64,000 nucleotides of DNA, taken from JBDHWG01 sp039810085. GTDB taxonomy: Bacteria > Chloroflexota > Anaerolineae > Epilineales > JAHCIE01. Of the stretch, positions 16,644 to 28,569 are shown piece after piece. The notes under the pieces are model-generated. The model made no database searches. It was not told the DNA's origin and saw only the letters and a list, made by a program, of their open reading frames with translations. Position numbers and translations under genes: made by a program. The stretch covers positions 1-64,000 of the forward strand of contig JBDHWG010000013.1 of NCBI GenBank assembly GCA_039810085.1, written 5' to 3'. The stretch's first letter is position 1. Every line of letters begins with the position of its first letter.

Positions 16644-18077
16644 ATGGCGTTTTCGGACGAATTGGCTTTCATGGATGCCACGGCCCAGGCCGCGCTGGTG
16701 CGCCAGGGGGAGTGTACGCCCCTGGAGCTGGTCGACGCGGCCATCGAGCGCATCGAGCGCATCAACCCCCACATCAACGCCGTCATCACGCCGCTGTACG
16801 ACGGGGCACGCGCCGCCGCGTCCGGCCCGCTGCCCGACGGCCCATTCAAGGGCGTGCCATTCTTATTGAAGGACCTCGGCGCGGCCCTCGGCGGCGTGCG
16901 CCAGGCGTCCGGCTCGGCCTGGCTGAGCGACTTCGTGCCCCGCGACGACGGAACGCTGGTCGAGCGGCAGAAGGCGGCGGGCCTGGTCATCGTCGGCAAG
17001 ACCAACGCACCGGAGCTGGGTATCCTGCCGACCACGGAGCCGGCCCTGTTCGGCCCCAGCCGCAACCCGTGGGACACAGGGCGCTCGACCGGCGGCTCCA
17101 GCGGCGGGTCGGCGGCAGCCGTCGCGGCGGGCCTCGTCCCGATGGCCCACGCCAACGACGGCGGCGGCTCCATCCGCATCCCGGCGGCGTGCTGCGGCCT
17201 CGTCGGCCTCAAGCCCACCCGCGCCCGCACGCCGGTCGGCCCGGAGGTGGGCGACATCATGGGCGGGCTGGTGTGCGAGCACGCCGTCACGCGCACCGTC
17301 CGCGACTGCGCCGCCCTGCTGGACGCGACGGCCGGCCCCTCGGTCGGCGACCCGTACTGGGCGCCACCGCCCGGCCGGCCGTTTAGCCAGGAAGTCGGGG
17401 CGGACCCAGGGCAACTGCGCGTCGCCTTCGCTACGCGGGCGCCCAACGGGGTGCCAGTCCACGCTGACAACATCAAGGCCGTCGAGGAGACGGCGAAGCT
17501 CCTGGCCGACCTGGGCCACGTGGTCGAGGAGGCCAGCCCGTCGATTGACGGCAACATGTTCACCCAGGCGTTCATCGGCGTGTGGGCGTCCGGCATCGGC
17601 TGGAACATCGACGCCCTGGCGTTCGTTACCGGCAAGAAGCCGACGCGCGACCAGTTCGAGCCGCTGACGTGGGGCCTGTACGAGATGGGCCGCGGCACGA
17701 ACGCCCCGACCTACCTGCTCGCCTGGACCGGACTCCAGCAAATCTCGCGCCAGATGGGCCACTTCCTGGCGGGCTACGACGTCTGGCTGACGCCGACGCT
17801 GGTCGAGCCGCCGCCGCCCCTGGGCACGTTCAACTCGCCGCCCGACAACCCGCTGTTCGGCCTGTTCCGCGCCGCCGCCTACGTTCCGTTCACGCCCCTG
17901 GCGAACGTGAGCGGCTTGCCCGCCATCAGCCTGCCGCTGATGTGGAACGAGCAGAACCTGCCGGTCGGCGTGCAGTTCTACGGGCGCTTCGGCGACGAGG
18001 CGACGCTCCTGCGGCTCGCTTCGCAGCTCGAACAGGCGCGCCCGTGGGCAAACCGCCGACCGCCGGTCTCGGCGTAA
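16644..18077 (+). CDS. Amidase signature family enzyme
   Basis: 477-residue Ser-cisSer-Lys amidohydrolase: K76 (LLKDLG), S152 (GGSSGGSAAAVAAG) and S176 (DGGGSIRIPAA). The 24-residue spacing of the serines matches the family. The C-terminal half resembles 6-aminohexanoate-cyclic-dimer hydrolase-like amidases, but substrate cannot be assigned. The start is the ATG at 16644 with AAAGGAG; the upstream open frame is a shadow of the Fe-S gene. It has its own -10 element and is divergent from the molybdoenzyme genes. Confidence 0.9.
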   Translation: MAFSDELAFMDATAQAALVRQGECTPLELVDAAIERIERINPHINAVITPLYDGARAAASGPLPDGPFKGVPFLLKDLGAALGGVRQASGSAWLSDFVPRDDGTLVERQKAAGLVIVGKTNAPELGILPTTEPALFGPSRNPWDTGRSTGGSSGGSAAAVAAGLVPMAHANDGGGSIRIPAACCGLVGLKPTRARTPVGPEVGDIMGGLVCEHAVTRTVRDCAALLDATAGPSVGDPYWAPPPGRPFSQEVGADPGQLRVAFATRAPNGVPVHADNIKAVEETAKLLADLGHVVEEASPSIDGNMFTQAFIGVWASGIGWNIDALAFVTGKKPTRDQFEPLTWGLYEMGRGTNAPTYLLAWTGLQQISRQMGHFLAGYDVWLTPTLVEPPPPLGTFNSPPDNPLFGLFRAAAYVPFTPLANVSGLPAISLPLMWNEQNLPVGVQFYGRFGDEATLLRLASQLEQARPWANRRPPVSA

Positions 18078-18085
18078 GCGCCGCC

Positions 18086-18125
18086 CATCATTGCGAGGAG
18101 GAACGACGAAGCAATCCCACGGTTG
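18086..18125. repeat. CATTGCGAGGAGG...AAGCAATC repeat element
   Basis: Copy of a dispersed element (CATTGCGAGGAGGAACGACG followed by AAGCAATCCC) that also occurs at 22.84, 22.92, 33.82, 33.92 and 35.87 kb, often as inverted pairs. Here it covers the 5' end of the next reading frame. Confidence 0.8.
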
Positions 18126-19380
18126 GCGAAAGCGTAGCGCCAGTTGCGCCCGGCCCGCCTGGCGCGAGGCGCTGCTCGTCGCCGGCGCGGCGCTGGCGCT
18201 GGTCTGCCTGCTGTTCCTGCGCACCGACCGCATGACGCCGGCCAACCCCGACTTCGCCCTGCCGATGGACCACCACAAGTACATCCGCATGGCGAGCGTC
18301 GGCATCATGGACTTCCACATTGCCCCGTATGCCTGGCGGGTCGGCGGGCCGCTCCTGGCGCGTTCGCTGCCGTTCGACCTGGGCACGAACTTCCTGCTGA
18401 TCACCCTGGCGAGCCTGTGGGGCACGGGTGTCCTGGTCTATCTCATCGCCCGCCAGTTCGGGTCGAGCCGCAGCCTGGCGTTCCTGGGAATGCTGCTGTA
18501 CTTCTCCCTCGGCTGGACGACCAAGTACCTGGTGTACGACTTCTGGCTCGTGGACGCCCTGAGCTTCTTCATGCTCAGCCTGGCCGTGTACCTGGCCGCG
18601 CGGCGGCAGGCGCTGGCCCTGGCCGTCGTCCTCGCCCTCGGCGCGCTCGTCAAGGAGAGCATCGTCTTCGCCTACCCGCTGTATTACGCGCTCAACACGG
18701 GGCGGCTCGTGGACAGGCGACTGCTGCTACGCGCCGTCCTCGTCGTCCTGCCGTCCATCGCCGTGCTGCTGACGCTGCGGAGCGCGATCCCGCCGTGGAA
18801 CAACGACCCGGCTTACCTGGCGACACTGCCCCTGACTCTGCGCCTGGTGCGGCTATGGGACGGCTCCGGCGGGTACTACGCCAGCTATTGGGATTACGGG
18901 TGGCTGTTCCGGGAGATTGGGCTGCCCCAGGTGCGCAACATCAGCCTCAGCAACATCGTCAACTGGACGCTCGGCACATACGGCGTCGCCATCAGCCTGC
19001 TACCGTTCCTGGACTGGCGGCGCAACGCCCGCCTGTTCCTGCGCTTCCTGCCGACCATCGCCCTGGTGTATGCCCAGGTGTTCTTTGCCCCAGCCCTCGC
19101 GCCGCGCACGTTGGTCGTCGCCTTCCCGCTGCTCATCGTCCTGGCGCTGGGCGGCGCGGATGTCCTCCTGCGCCGCCTCGACCTCCCGGCCGTCGCGCTC
19201 TACCCTCTGCCGCTCATCTTCGTCGCCATGCACACGGCGCGCGCCAGCGGGGGCTTCTCCGAGGTCCTCACGATAGAGATTCCCATTGCCGTCGTGGTCG
19301 CCCTTTTCCTGGTCGTCCTGGCGCGGTCACGTAAGACCCTCCGCCGCCGTTCGTCTGAGTCTTGGGACGGAGGTGTATGA
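18091..19380 (+). CDS. Polytopic membrane protein, glycosyltransferase-39-like
   Basis: About 429 residues with 8-10 predicted TM helices starting at about residue 28 (EALLVAGAALALVCLLFL). An extracytoplasmic segment after TM1 contains MDHHKYIRMASVG, and WTTKYLVYDFW and ALGALVKESIVFAYPLYY follow. The layout resembles ArnT/PMT-type (GT39, GT87) integral membrane glycosyltransferases, but no diagnostic motif is certain. The start is unclear: the only start-like codon before TM1 is a TTG at 18091 inside a dispersed repeat, so the original 5' end may have been altered. It ends just before the topoisomerase gene. Confidence 0.65.
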   Translation: MRGGTTKQSHGWRKRSASCARPAWREALLVAGAALALVCLLFLRTDRMTPANPDFALPMDHHKYIRMASVGIMDFHIAPYAWRVGGPLLARSLPFDLGTNFLLITLASLWGTGVLVYLIARQFGSSRSLAFLGMLLYFSLGWTTKYLVYDFWLVDALSFFMLSLAVYLAARRQALALAVVLALGALVKESIVFAYPLYYALNTGRLVDRRLLLRAVLVVLPSIAVLLTLRSAIPPWNNDPAYLATLPLTLRLVRLWDGSGGYYASYWDYGWLFREIGLPQVRNISLSNIVNWTLGTYGVAISLLPFLDWRRNARLFLRFLPTIALVYAQVFFAPALAPRTLVVAFPLLIVLALGGADVLLRRLDLPAVALYPLPLIFVAMHTARASGGFSEVLTIEIPIAVVVALFLVVLARSRKTLRRRSSESWDGGV

Positions 19381-19405
19381 GTGTATCGGGTGAAGGAAGT
19401 CTCGC

Positions 19406-22255
<2,850 letters not shown>

Positions 22256-22269
22256 CGCCCCAGAGGGTC

Positions 22270-22324
22270 TACCACGGAACACACGGACTAAAGAGGTTCA
22301 TGACCGTCCGTGTGTTCCGTGGTT
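22270..22324. repeat. Inverted repeat ACCACGGAACACACGGAC / complement
   Basis: Long hairpin with arms CCACGGAACACACGGAC and GTCCGTGTGTTCCGTGG, directly after topA. It is a member of the word-like hairpin repeats in this window and could serve as a terminator. Confidence 0.75.
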
Positions 22325-22378
22325 CATCTCTTGGCGCTGCGGCTGACAATGGATGACGATGGATAGGAGGCCCTGAAG

Positions 22379-22642
22379 ATGGACATTAAGCTGACGCCTG
22401 ATATCGAAGCGGCGCTCACCCAGGAGGCCCGGCGGCGTGGGACGACAGTCGAGACGCGGGCGCTAACTTATCTGCGCGAGCGTTTCGTGTCACCGGAACC
22501 CGTCGAGGAGGCGGGAGATGGGGAGACGCTCGCGGACTTCCTCGGCGACTATATAGGCGCTCTCTCTAGCGGCGAGTTCGTGGATGGCGGCGCGCAGATG
22601 TCGTTAGGAATTGTAGCTCGCGAAGGTCTTGGACCGCGATAG
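22379..22642 (+). CDS. Small antitoxin-like protein of unknown function
   Basis: 87 residues: MDIKLTPDIEAALTQEARRR, a ribbon-helix-helix-like start, then TTVETRALTYLRERF and an acidic linker, ending ETLADFLGDYIGALSSGEF. Short proteins of this layout are often annotated as antitoxins in Chloroflexota and cyanobacteria. No toxin gene follows, only repeats. GATAGGAGG lies upstream of the ATG. Function is inferred from resemblance only. Confidence 0.6.
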   Translation: MDIKLTPDIEAALTQEARRRGTTVETRALTYLRERFVSPEPVEEAGDGETLADFLGDYIGALSSGEFVDGGAQMSLGIVAREGLGPR

Positions 22643-23403
22643 GCGCGAAATGGACGCGAAGGACGCGAAAGGGTTTCGCCCAACGCGTCCTTCGCGTTTT
22701 TCGTGTCTCGCTCCCCAAAACAAGCGCCCGCTGTCATGCCGAGGCACGAGGCATCTGGGCTGCGGCCGTCAAGCCGTCGTTGCGAGATCCCCAAGCACTG
22801 TGACGGCATGCGCCGACACGAGAACACCGCCAAGCTGTCATTGCGAGCGTGAGCGAAGCAATCCCGCACCCTTGCGACAGACAGTCTGAGCGGCTATAGC
22901 GTGACTGTCACCCTCCGGGAGATTGCTTCGTCGTTCCTCCTCGCAATGACAGCATACCTTGTATGTTGTGAACAGCGAACGCGAAGCAACCTCGCACATG
23001 GCGATAGATGTGCTAGCGCAGGAATAGCGGCGCTGTCGCCGGCCGACGCCGCCGAATGAATTGCGGCGTCTGATACGGCGAAGCCTGCTCGAAGCAGGCT
23101 GGCTAAGCGGGGTCATCCCCATCCCAGCCTGCCTCGGCAGGCTTTCCCCGTGCCAGGCGCAGACTTCGAGTCTGCGCCCCCGCCAGGGGATTGCTTCGCC
23201 AGCAGGGGCGGAGTACCGCCCCCGCACCCCCAAATGCTACGCTCGCAATGACGGGGGCGTCTGTTTTCGCGCCTTTCCCCCCTTTCGCGTCCTTCGCGGT
23301 CCAACACGCCGCCGGTTGGCTGTCAACGGATAGGAACGGATAAACGGATAGACCCGCCAAAGCGCGTCACTCGCACTATGACAACCTATCCGTTTATCCG
23401 TTT
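22643..23403. repeat. Gene-free repeat island
   Basis: 760 bp with no credible gene but at least eight repeat copies: CGCGAAAGG-type hairpins (22644-22711 and 23262-23305), a GTCATGCCGAGGCACGAGGC element (about 22734), an inverted pair of CATTGCGAG...AAGCAATC elements (22836-22868 and 22917-22952), the composite four-hairpin unit (about 23030-23185), another half of the CATTGCGAG family (about 23187-23254), and a long hairpin with GTCAACGGATAGGAACGGAT arms (about 23320-23421). The DinB reading frame ends inside the last of these. Confidence 0.85.
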
Positions 23404-23901
23404 TCATCCGTTGACAGCCAGCCTCGTGACGATGCGTTGAATCTGCTTGACGTGGGGGCGTTCGTGGCGCGCCAGCCACGCCGCGTAGGACTGCACGGTC
23501 CGCACAAGGGGCTTCCCCGCCCCCGTCACATTCGCCGAGCGGGACCAGCCGTCCGGCGTCAGCGGCTCCAGGACCGCCAGGAGCGCGGCGCGCTGCGTCG
23601 TGAAGGCGTCCAGCGAGGGCGCAAACGCCTGGGCGGGATAGTCGGTCTGCGCCATCCACGTCCGGGGATCGACGGCGCGGAGGGTCGGCGTGTCCTGGGC
23701 GAGGATGACCCCGATGCAGCCGCCCCACACATCGGCGCACGCGCGCAGGTGGGCCAGCACCTCGTTGGCGGACCACTCACCCGGAGCGGGGGCGGCGCGC
23801 AGTTGCGCCGGCGTCAGGCCGGCGGTCAGCGCGGCGATGCGCCCCGGCGTCTCGCGCAGCATGGCGAGAATCTGCTCGACCGTGAGTGTCTTATCCGGCA
23901 C
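23404..23901 (-). CDS. DinB-like domain protein
   Basis: 165 residues, four-helix DinB/MDMPI-like fold: TLTVEQILAMLRETPGRIAALTAG predicted first helix, then GEWSANEVLAHLRACADVW with the expected metal-binding His, and WLARHERPHVKQIQRIV near the C-terminus. The start is GTG at 23901 behind GGAGAGG. Its last codons and stop lie within a dispersed hairpin repeat. Thiol-dependent or metal-dependent enzymes use this fold; no specific reaction is assignable. Confidence 0.8.
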   Translation of the reverse strand: MPDKTLTVEQILAMLRETPGRIAALTAGLTPAQLRAAPAPGEWSANEVLAHLRACADVWGGCIGVILAQDTPTLRAVDPRTWMAQTDYPAQAFAPSLDAFTTQRAALLAVLEPLTPDGWSRSANVTGAGKPLVRTVQSYAAWLARHERPHVKQIQRIVTRLAVNG

Positions 23902-23937
23902 GTGACCTCTCCTTCAGCCCCATCGCTGCCCGGCCGG

Positions 23938-26937
23938 CTATCCGGCGCTCGCTCCCTCCACGATGCGAATCTCCTCGTCCGTCAGGCCGTACAGCGCGTA
24001 CACCAGGGCGTCGATCTGGCGGTCGAGGGCGTCAATCTGGTGCTGGAGGGCCGTCTTCTCGTGGGGCGTGCGCGCTTCGGCCAGGCGTTTATGCAGGCGC
24101 AGCATCTCCTCGACCATCGCCACCATGCGGTCGTGCCGCCGTCGGTCCGCCGCGTCCGCGAAGTCGATGGTGCGGATGGGGAGATTCTTCAGGAACATTG
24201 TCTTGTAGATGTAGAAGCCGTTCGCTTTGGGAACGGTTGTTCGCCGATAATAGAAGCCCAAAAGCGATGAATTGAGTAAACCTAGCAGGTAAGCTAGATC
24301 CTCCTTTATAGACGGCAGCAGCGTAATTGCGCATACAGTGTCGCCATAGAATTCGTCAGCTGTAGCCAAGACAAAACGGTTAGAGCTTGCCAGTTCCGCA
24401 ACAACAATCTTGCGGGCCGCTAGTAGGTGAAGGTCACGCTGGCACCACAACTCGTACCAGAGTTTGGTCGAGCGCTCGAAATAGGGCCGGCCCCCTAGTT
24501 CAGGTCTTCTAGATTTCAGGTATGAATAGATGTTGGAATACTCAGCCAACTCTTCTTCAGACAGTACTTTGGTTTTGCCTTCAACTAGCTGGTACGGATA
24601 GATCACAACTTCCGAGATTTCGTCCAGCGCATATCGCCGAACCTGCCTGCCTCGAATGCAGGGGTGAAGCAACGGTGCTTCTAGGTTGAGACGCAAAGCA
24701 TCACTACGATCCAGAAGGAATACGGCATTTTGGCCTGTAACAATGCCTTCGGAAATACCGCGCGCCATCTTGCCGAGCAGAGATACCTTGCCACGCTTGA
24801 TCTTGTTTACTATTTCGGCGGCCTCATCTACCCGGAATACCCAGGGATCATCAGTGAGTGACAACTGGAGTACGGATTCGGCAGGAGCATCAAGGCTACG
24901 TTGCTTGTAATATATTCGATGGCTTGTCGATGGTGCCTCTCTCTGAAAGATGAATACTCCTGTGTAGTTGAGCGCACCCTTGAATACCTGTACGTCCTCG
25001 AAATCCGTAATCTCTATTATTTGTACAGCTTCGCGCAGATGTGCGCGCAAAGCTTCTCCATGATCGCGCTTCATGAAGTTGGTTGGGCATATATAACCAA
25101 GAAGGCCACCGAACTTAAGAAGGCGGATACCTTTTTCAATGAATGGTAGATAGTAGTCAAACTTGCCACGAGCCGAGAGATACGACTGCTTCAAGTAGTC
25201 CTTGTCGCTCATGAAGCCGTGGAAACCAATGTACGGCGGGTTGCCGATGACGGCGTCGAAGCCCGGATTGTCACCCTGGAACACGTGGGGGAACGCCGCG
25301 CGCCAGTCGAAGACGTTGATGCGGTAGCGCGTCTCGTCGTCCAACAGTCCCAGCTGCCCATCATAAAAGTCCGGGCCAATCAGAGAGTTGCCGCATTGAA
25401 TGTTGCGCCCCAGGTCGGGTAGGGCGCGCTCGTGGAGGAAGGTGAGCTGCCGCGCGAGCGCCTGGCGGTTCTCCCCCTCCAGCACCTTGAGCAGCAACGA
25501 CAGCTTGGTCACTTCCACCGCCTGGGCGTCGATGTCCACGCCGTAGATGTGGTCCAGCAGGATGCGCTTGCGCTCGGCTGTCGTCAGCCGCCACGCGCCG
25601 TCCGCGCCCTGGTAGAGCTCCTTCTTGTGCCGCTCTGGCCCCTCGGCCTCGTAACGGGCGCGATACCAGTCGAGCAGGTAGCCATACGCGCCGATGAGGA
25701 ACGAGCCGGAGCCGCACGCCGGGTCCACGATGCGCAAGGGGGCCGCCTTACCCGCCCCGGCCACCTGGCGCGGCGTCTTCCCTTCCAGCAGCTTGCCGAC
25801 GGTGTGCTCCACGATGTAGTCCACGATGTACGTCGGCGTATAGTAGACGCCGCCCGCCTTGCGCACCTCCGGCTTCTCCTCGACCACCGCGCCGTGATCC
25901 GGCGTCAGGGTGATGACCTTGCCGAGGAACTGCTCGTAGACGTGGCCGAGGATTTCGATGGGCAGGACGGAGAACTCGTACGGGCTGTCGGGGTAGTACA
26001 GCGACTTGAAGATGGCCTTGAGCGGCGCGTCGCCGATGGCGAGGTCCAGGGTCAGGTCGTCGGGCGACTCGCGGCCCTTCTCGCGCTTGAAGTGGAACAG
26101 GCCGGAGTTATAGCGGTCGTCGGCCTGCTTGAACATCCGCGTCAGGCGCTCGTAGACGTTCGCCCCATTACCCAGCGCCAGAAGCTCGCCATACGGCTCG
26201 ATGCCGCGATCCTCGGCCATGCGCACGAAGATGATGCGGTCGATGGTCATCTGCACCGCGAAGTTGAGGTCGCGCGGCCCCAGGCCCGGGTTGCGGCGGG
26301 CGATGTCCTGGGCCAGGCTGTCGCGCCACGCCTCGATCTCGCGCAGGAACGCGGCGTCCACCGTCGCCACGCCCTTGTGCGTCTTGAAGGTGTCCACGTA
26401 CTGGTCCAGCGCGCCGTGAACGACGGCGTCGCGGGCGAACAGGCCGGCGATGCGGTCCCACTGGTCGGGGTAGTCGTCGTAGGTGAGGTAGAGGACGCGG
26501 GCGGTGTCGGCGCGGTCGCCCTGGTCGGGCTTGACGCGGCAGTCGTAGACGATGAACTCCTCGAAGTCGGTCAGGATGCTGATGGGGAGGTTGGCGGACC
26601 AGGCGTAGCGGCGCAACTGGAAGGCCGGGCTGGTGTCGGCCTTGAGGTTGACCGCCGGCTTCTTGGCCTCGACGAAGAACCTGCGCTCGCCGCCGACGCG
26701 GAACGAATAGTCGGGCGCTTTGGTCACGCCGCCGATCTTGACGGCGTCCTCGTGGATGACGTCCTTGTACGCCTCGGACACACCGGTTTCGTTGTCCACG
26801 TCCCAGCCGAGCGCCTTGAAGAACGGGTCGATGAACTCGCGGCGCACCTGGGTCTCATTGTAGCGGCCGGAGCGCAGCTCGGCGCGGTTGTCGTGGAAGT
26901 GCTCGACCAGCCGCGCCACGCGCGGGGGAATGCTCAT
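23938..26937 (-). CDS. Type IIG restriction-modification enzyme (Eco57I/TaqI-like methylase with endonuclease domain)
   Basis: 999-residue single-chain restriction-modification protein. The N-terminal nuclease domain shows a PD-(D/E)xK pattern (APDYSF...FFVEAKKPAV, about residues 84-116). The amino-methyltransferase core has DPACGSGSFL (SAM site) and the catalytic VIGNPPYIGF. A C-terminal target-recognition domain (about residues 590-900) and a coiled-coil end (KTALQHQIDALDRQIDALVY) follow. DNA encoding the recognition domain (about 24240-25180) is visibly richer in A/T than both flanks, suggesting specificity exchange. No separate specificity or helicase gene is adjacent. Confidence 0.9.
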   Translation of the reverse strand: MSIPPRVARLVEHFHDNRAELRSGRYNETQVRREFIDPFFKALGWDVDNETGVSEAYKDVIHEDAVKIGGVTKAPDYSFRVGGERRFFVEAKKPAVNLKADTSPAFQLRRYAWSANLPISILTDFEEFIVYDCRVKPDQGDRADTARVLYLTYDDYPDQWDRIAGLFARDAVVHGALDQYVDTFKTHKGVATVDAAFLREIEAWRDSLAQDIARRNPGLGPRDLNFAVQMTIDRIIFVRMAEDRGIEPYGELLALGNGANVYERLTRMFKQADDRYNSGLFHFKREKGRESPDDLTLDLAIGDAPLKAIFKSLYYPDSPYEFSVLPIEILGHVYEQFLGKVITLTPDHGAVVEEKPEVRKAGGVYYTPTYIVDYIVEHTVGKLLEGKTPRQVAGAGKAAPLRIVDPACGSGSFLIGAYGYLLDWYRARYEAEGPERHKKELYQGADGAWRLTTAERKRILLDHIYGVDIDAQAVEVTKLSLLLKVLEGENRQALARQLTFLHERALPDLGRNIQCGNSLIGPDFYDGQLGLLDDETRYRINVFDWRAAFPHVFQGDNPGFDAVIGNPPYIGFHGFMSDKDYLKQSYLSARGKFDYYLPFIEKGIRLLKFGGLLGYICPTNFMKRDHGEALRAHLREAVQIIEITDFEDVQVFKGALNYTGVFIFQREAPSTSHRIYYKQRSLDAPAESVLQLSLTDDPWVFRVDEAAEIVNKIKRGKVSLLGKMARGISEGIVTGQNAVFLLDRSDALRLNLEAPLLHPCIRGRQVRRYALDEISEVVIYPYQLVEGKTKVLSEEELAEYSNIYSYLKSRRPELGGRPYFERSTKLWYELWCQRDLHLLAARKIVVAELASSNRFVLATADEFYGDTVCAITLLPSIKEDLAYLLGLLNSSLLGFYYRRTTVPKANGFYIYKTMFLKNLPIRTIDFADAADRRRHDRMVAMVEEMLRLHKRLAEARTPHEKTALQHQIDALDRQIDALVYALYGLTDEEIRIVEGASAG

Positions 26938-27013
26938 AAGCGGAATACCCTCGAATTTGAATTGTATTCAAATTAACGACAAATGGGCGCGAATGGTACG
27001 GGGTGAGCGTTCC

Positions 27014-28267
27014 TTATCCGCTGACAGCATCTGACGAACCAATGCGCTGGCGCAGGAGGGGCTCGCGGATTGCGCCCGCGTCCAACCTGGCCGCGCCGAG
27101 GAACGTCACGAATCGGGCGAAGCCCCGCGTCAACGCCTCCGCGAATGCCTCGTCCGTGCCCAGCGCCGCGTCTTCCAGCCACAGGCCGAGGATGACGAAC
27201 GTATTGCTGGCGCGGTCGAGCTTGCTGTCGAAGCGCGCGACAAGCCGCTCGCCCCACAGCACCGGCAGGGTGTAGTAGCCGAACTTGCGCTGGCTCTCCG
27301 GCTTGTAGACCTCCCACACGTAGTCGAAGTTGAACAGGACCTTGGCGCGGCCGCGCGCGCTGACCGGGTCGAGCGGGGCGAGGAAGACGGCCTCGTCCGT
27401 CGTGGTCGGCCCCAGCGGGGCCCACGCCTCGGGCACGCGCCCGGCGGCCAACTCGCGCAGCGTCGCCGCGTCGCGGCCGAGGGCGTAATGCACCCCCTTC
27501 CAGCCGTCCACCTGCACCGCGACGAGGTCGCCGTCGGCCAGCATCGCCTCGCGCAGCCGTTTCGCTGCATTCTCCGGGTCGCCACGCCGATACGAGTCGC
27601 TCGTCCGCGCCAGCCGCGATAGCCCGGCGAACCCGACTTCCTTCGTGATGAGGAAGCGGTCGGTCTCGGCGTCGTCGCTCTCGCGGATGAGGTGCGCGGG
27701 CGCGACGGTCTCGGTGAGGGCGTACACGCGCTCGAAGCGGTCGCGGTGGTGCGTCATGACCTCGCCGGTGAGCCAGAGGTAGTACAGGGCCACGGCGCTG
27801 TCCTTGCGGCCGCGATAGCTCTGTGTCCGTGTGCGCGACGCCATCGCAAAGTCGCGGTTGCTCACGACGCCGCGCTCGCGCAGAATGGCCCGCATCTCGG
27901 CGATGGCGTCGGCGTGCTCGCGGGCCGTGGCGTGGAGGCGCGTGTTGCCCTCGCGCTCCCGGCGCATGACCACGCGCCAGTGAGGCAGCTCGTCCATCGG
28001 GCGGACGGCCAGCCAGCCGCCCCAGTCGAAGAACTTGCGCTGCGCGTAGGTGACGTCCTCCCACTGGCCCGGCGTGTAGTCGAGGACGCGGCTGTGCAGC
28101 TTGATGTCCTGGCTGCGGGCGATGATTTGCAGCGGGTCGAGTTGGAGGTACTCCATCGCCCGTATCGCCTGCTCCGTCCCGTCAATGCCGCGCCAGCGCC
28201 GCCCCGGCCACAAGCCCTGCTTGCCCAGGACAAAGCGGCGCGCCGTGTCAATGTCGATGTTCAACAT
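27014..28267 (-). CDS. AlkX/YcaQ-like DNA glycosylase (winged-helix HTH_42 family)
   Basis: 417-residue protein of the AlkZ/YcaQ family, whose members excise bulky N-alkylated bases and unhook interstrand crosslinks. The clade-defining catalytic motif Q-hydrophobic-D is present as Q42-L-D44 in AMEYLQLDPLQIIARSQD. Winged-helix repeats and the C-terminal FNFDYVWEVYKPESQRKFGY are typical. The start is the ATG at 28267 with weak GAGAAG upstream. The neighbouring Type IIG enzyme may be coincidental. Confidence 0.85.
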   Translation of the reverse strand: MLNIDIDTARRFVLGKQGLWPGRRWRGIDGTEQAIRAMEYLQLDPLQIIARSQDIKLHSRVLDYTPGQWEDVTYAQRKFFDWGGWLAVRPMDELPHWRVVMRREREGNTRLHATAREHADAIAEMRAILRERGVVSNRDFAMASRTRTQSYRGRKDSAVALYYLWLTGEVMTHHRDRFERVYALTETVAPAHLIRESDDAETDRFLITKEVGFAGLSRLARTSDSYRRGDPENAAKRLREAMLADGDLVAVQVDGWKGVHYALGRDAATLRELAAGRVPEAWAPLGPTTTDEAVFLAPLDPVSARGRAKVLFNFDYVWEVYKPESQRKFGYYTLPVLWGERLVARFDSKLDRASNTFVILGLWLEDAALGTDEAFAEALTRGFARFVTFLGAARLDAGAIREPLLRQRIGSSDAVSG

Positions 28268-28569
28268 GCTTCTCTATCTCGGTTGATGTAGGGGCAGGCC
28301 CCCGTGCCTGCCCGCGCCCCCGCGCTGCCCGCGCGCCCTGCGCCTGCCCCGCCGGGGGGAGGGCATCCACAGGGGAATGCCCGTACGGGCAGGCCCCCGT
28401 GCCTGCCCGCGCCCTGGCCCCCGCGCCTGCCCTAGCCCCCGTGCTGGCCTGCCCCGCGCCCCGCGCCCGTGCCCCAGTGCCTGCCCGTGCCCCCGCGCCC
28501 CCGCGCCTGCCCCTAGCCGCGCCCCCGTGCCCGCCCCGCCGGGGGGAGGGCATCCACAGGGGGATGCCC
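28268..28569. repeat. Low-complexity repeat region (GGCAGGC/GCCTGCC)
   Basis: 302 bp between the glycosylase and N-acetyltransferase genes, made of GGGGCAGGCCCCCGTGCCTG palindromes and Cys/Pro-like CCCGCGCC runs. A unit containing GGGCATCCACAGGGG occurs twice (about 28351-28390 and 28544-28572). No gene is seen. The stop codon of the next gene lies in the last copy. Confidence 0.8.

Noticed and set aside
14972..17698. 908-residue open frame on the minus strand
   Set aside because: It is out of frame with the Fe-S/NrfD gene and antisense to the amidase; low-complexity translation.
23938..28267. Multi-gene defence system (BREX, DISARM or Type I RM) around the Type IIG enzyme
   Set aside because: No helicase, specificity, PglZ or other marker gene is adjacent; only DinB and a DNA glycosylase flank it.
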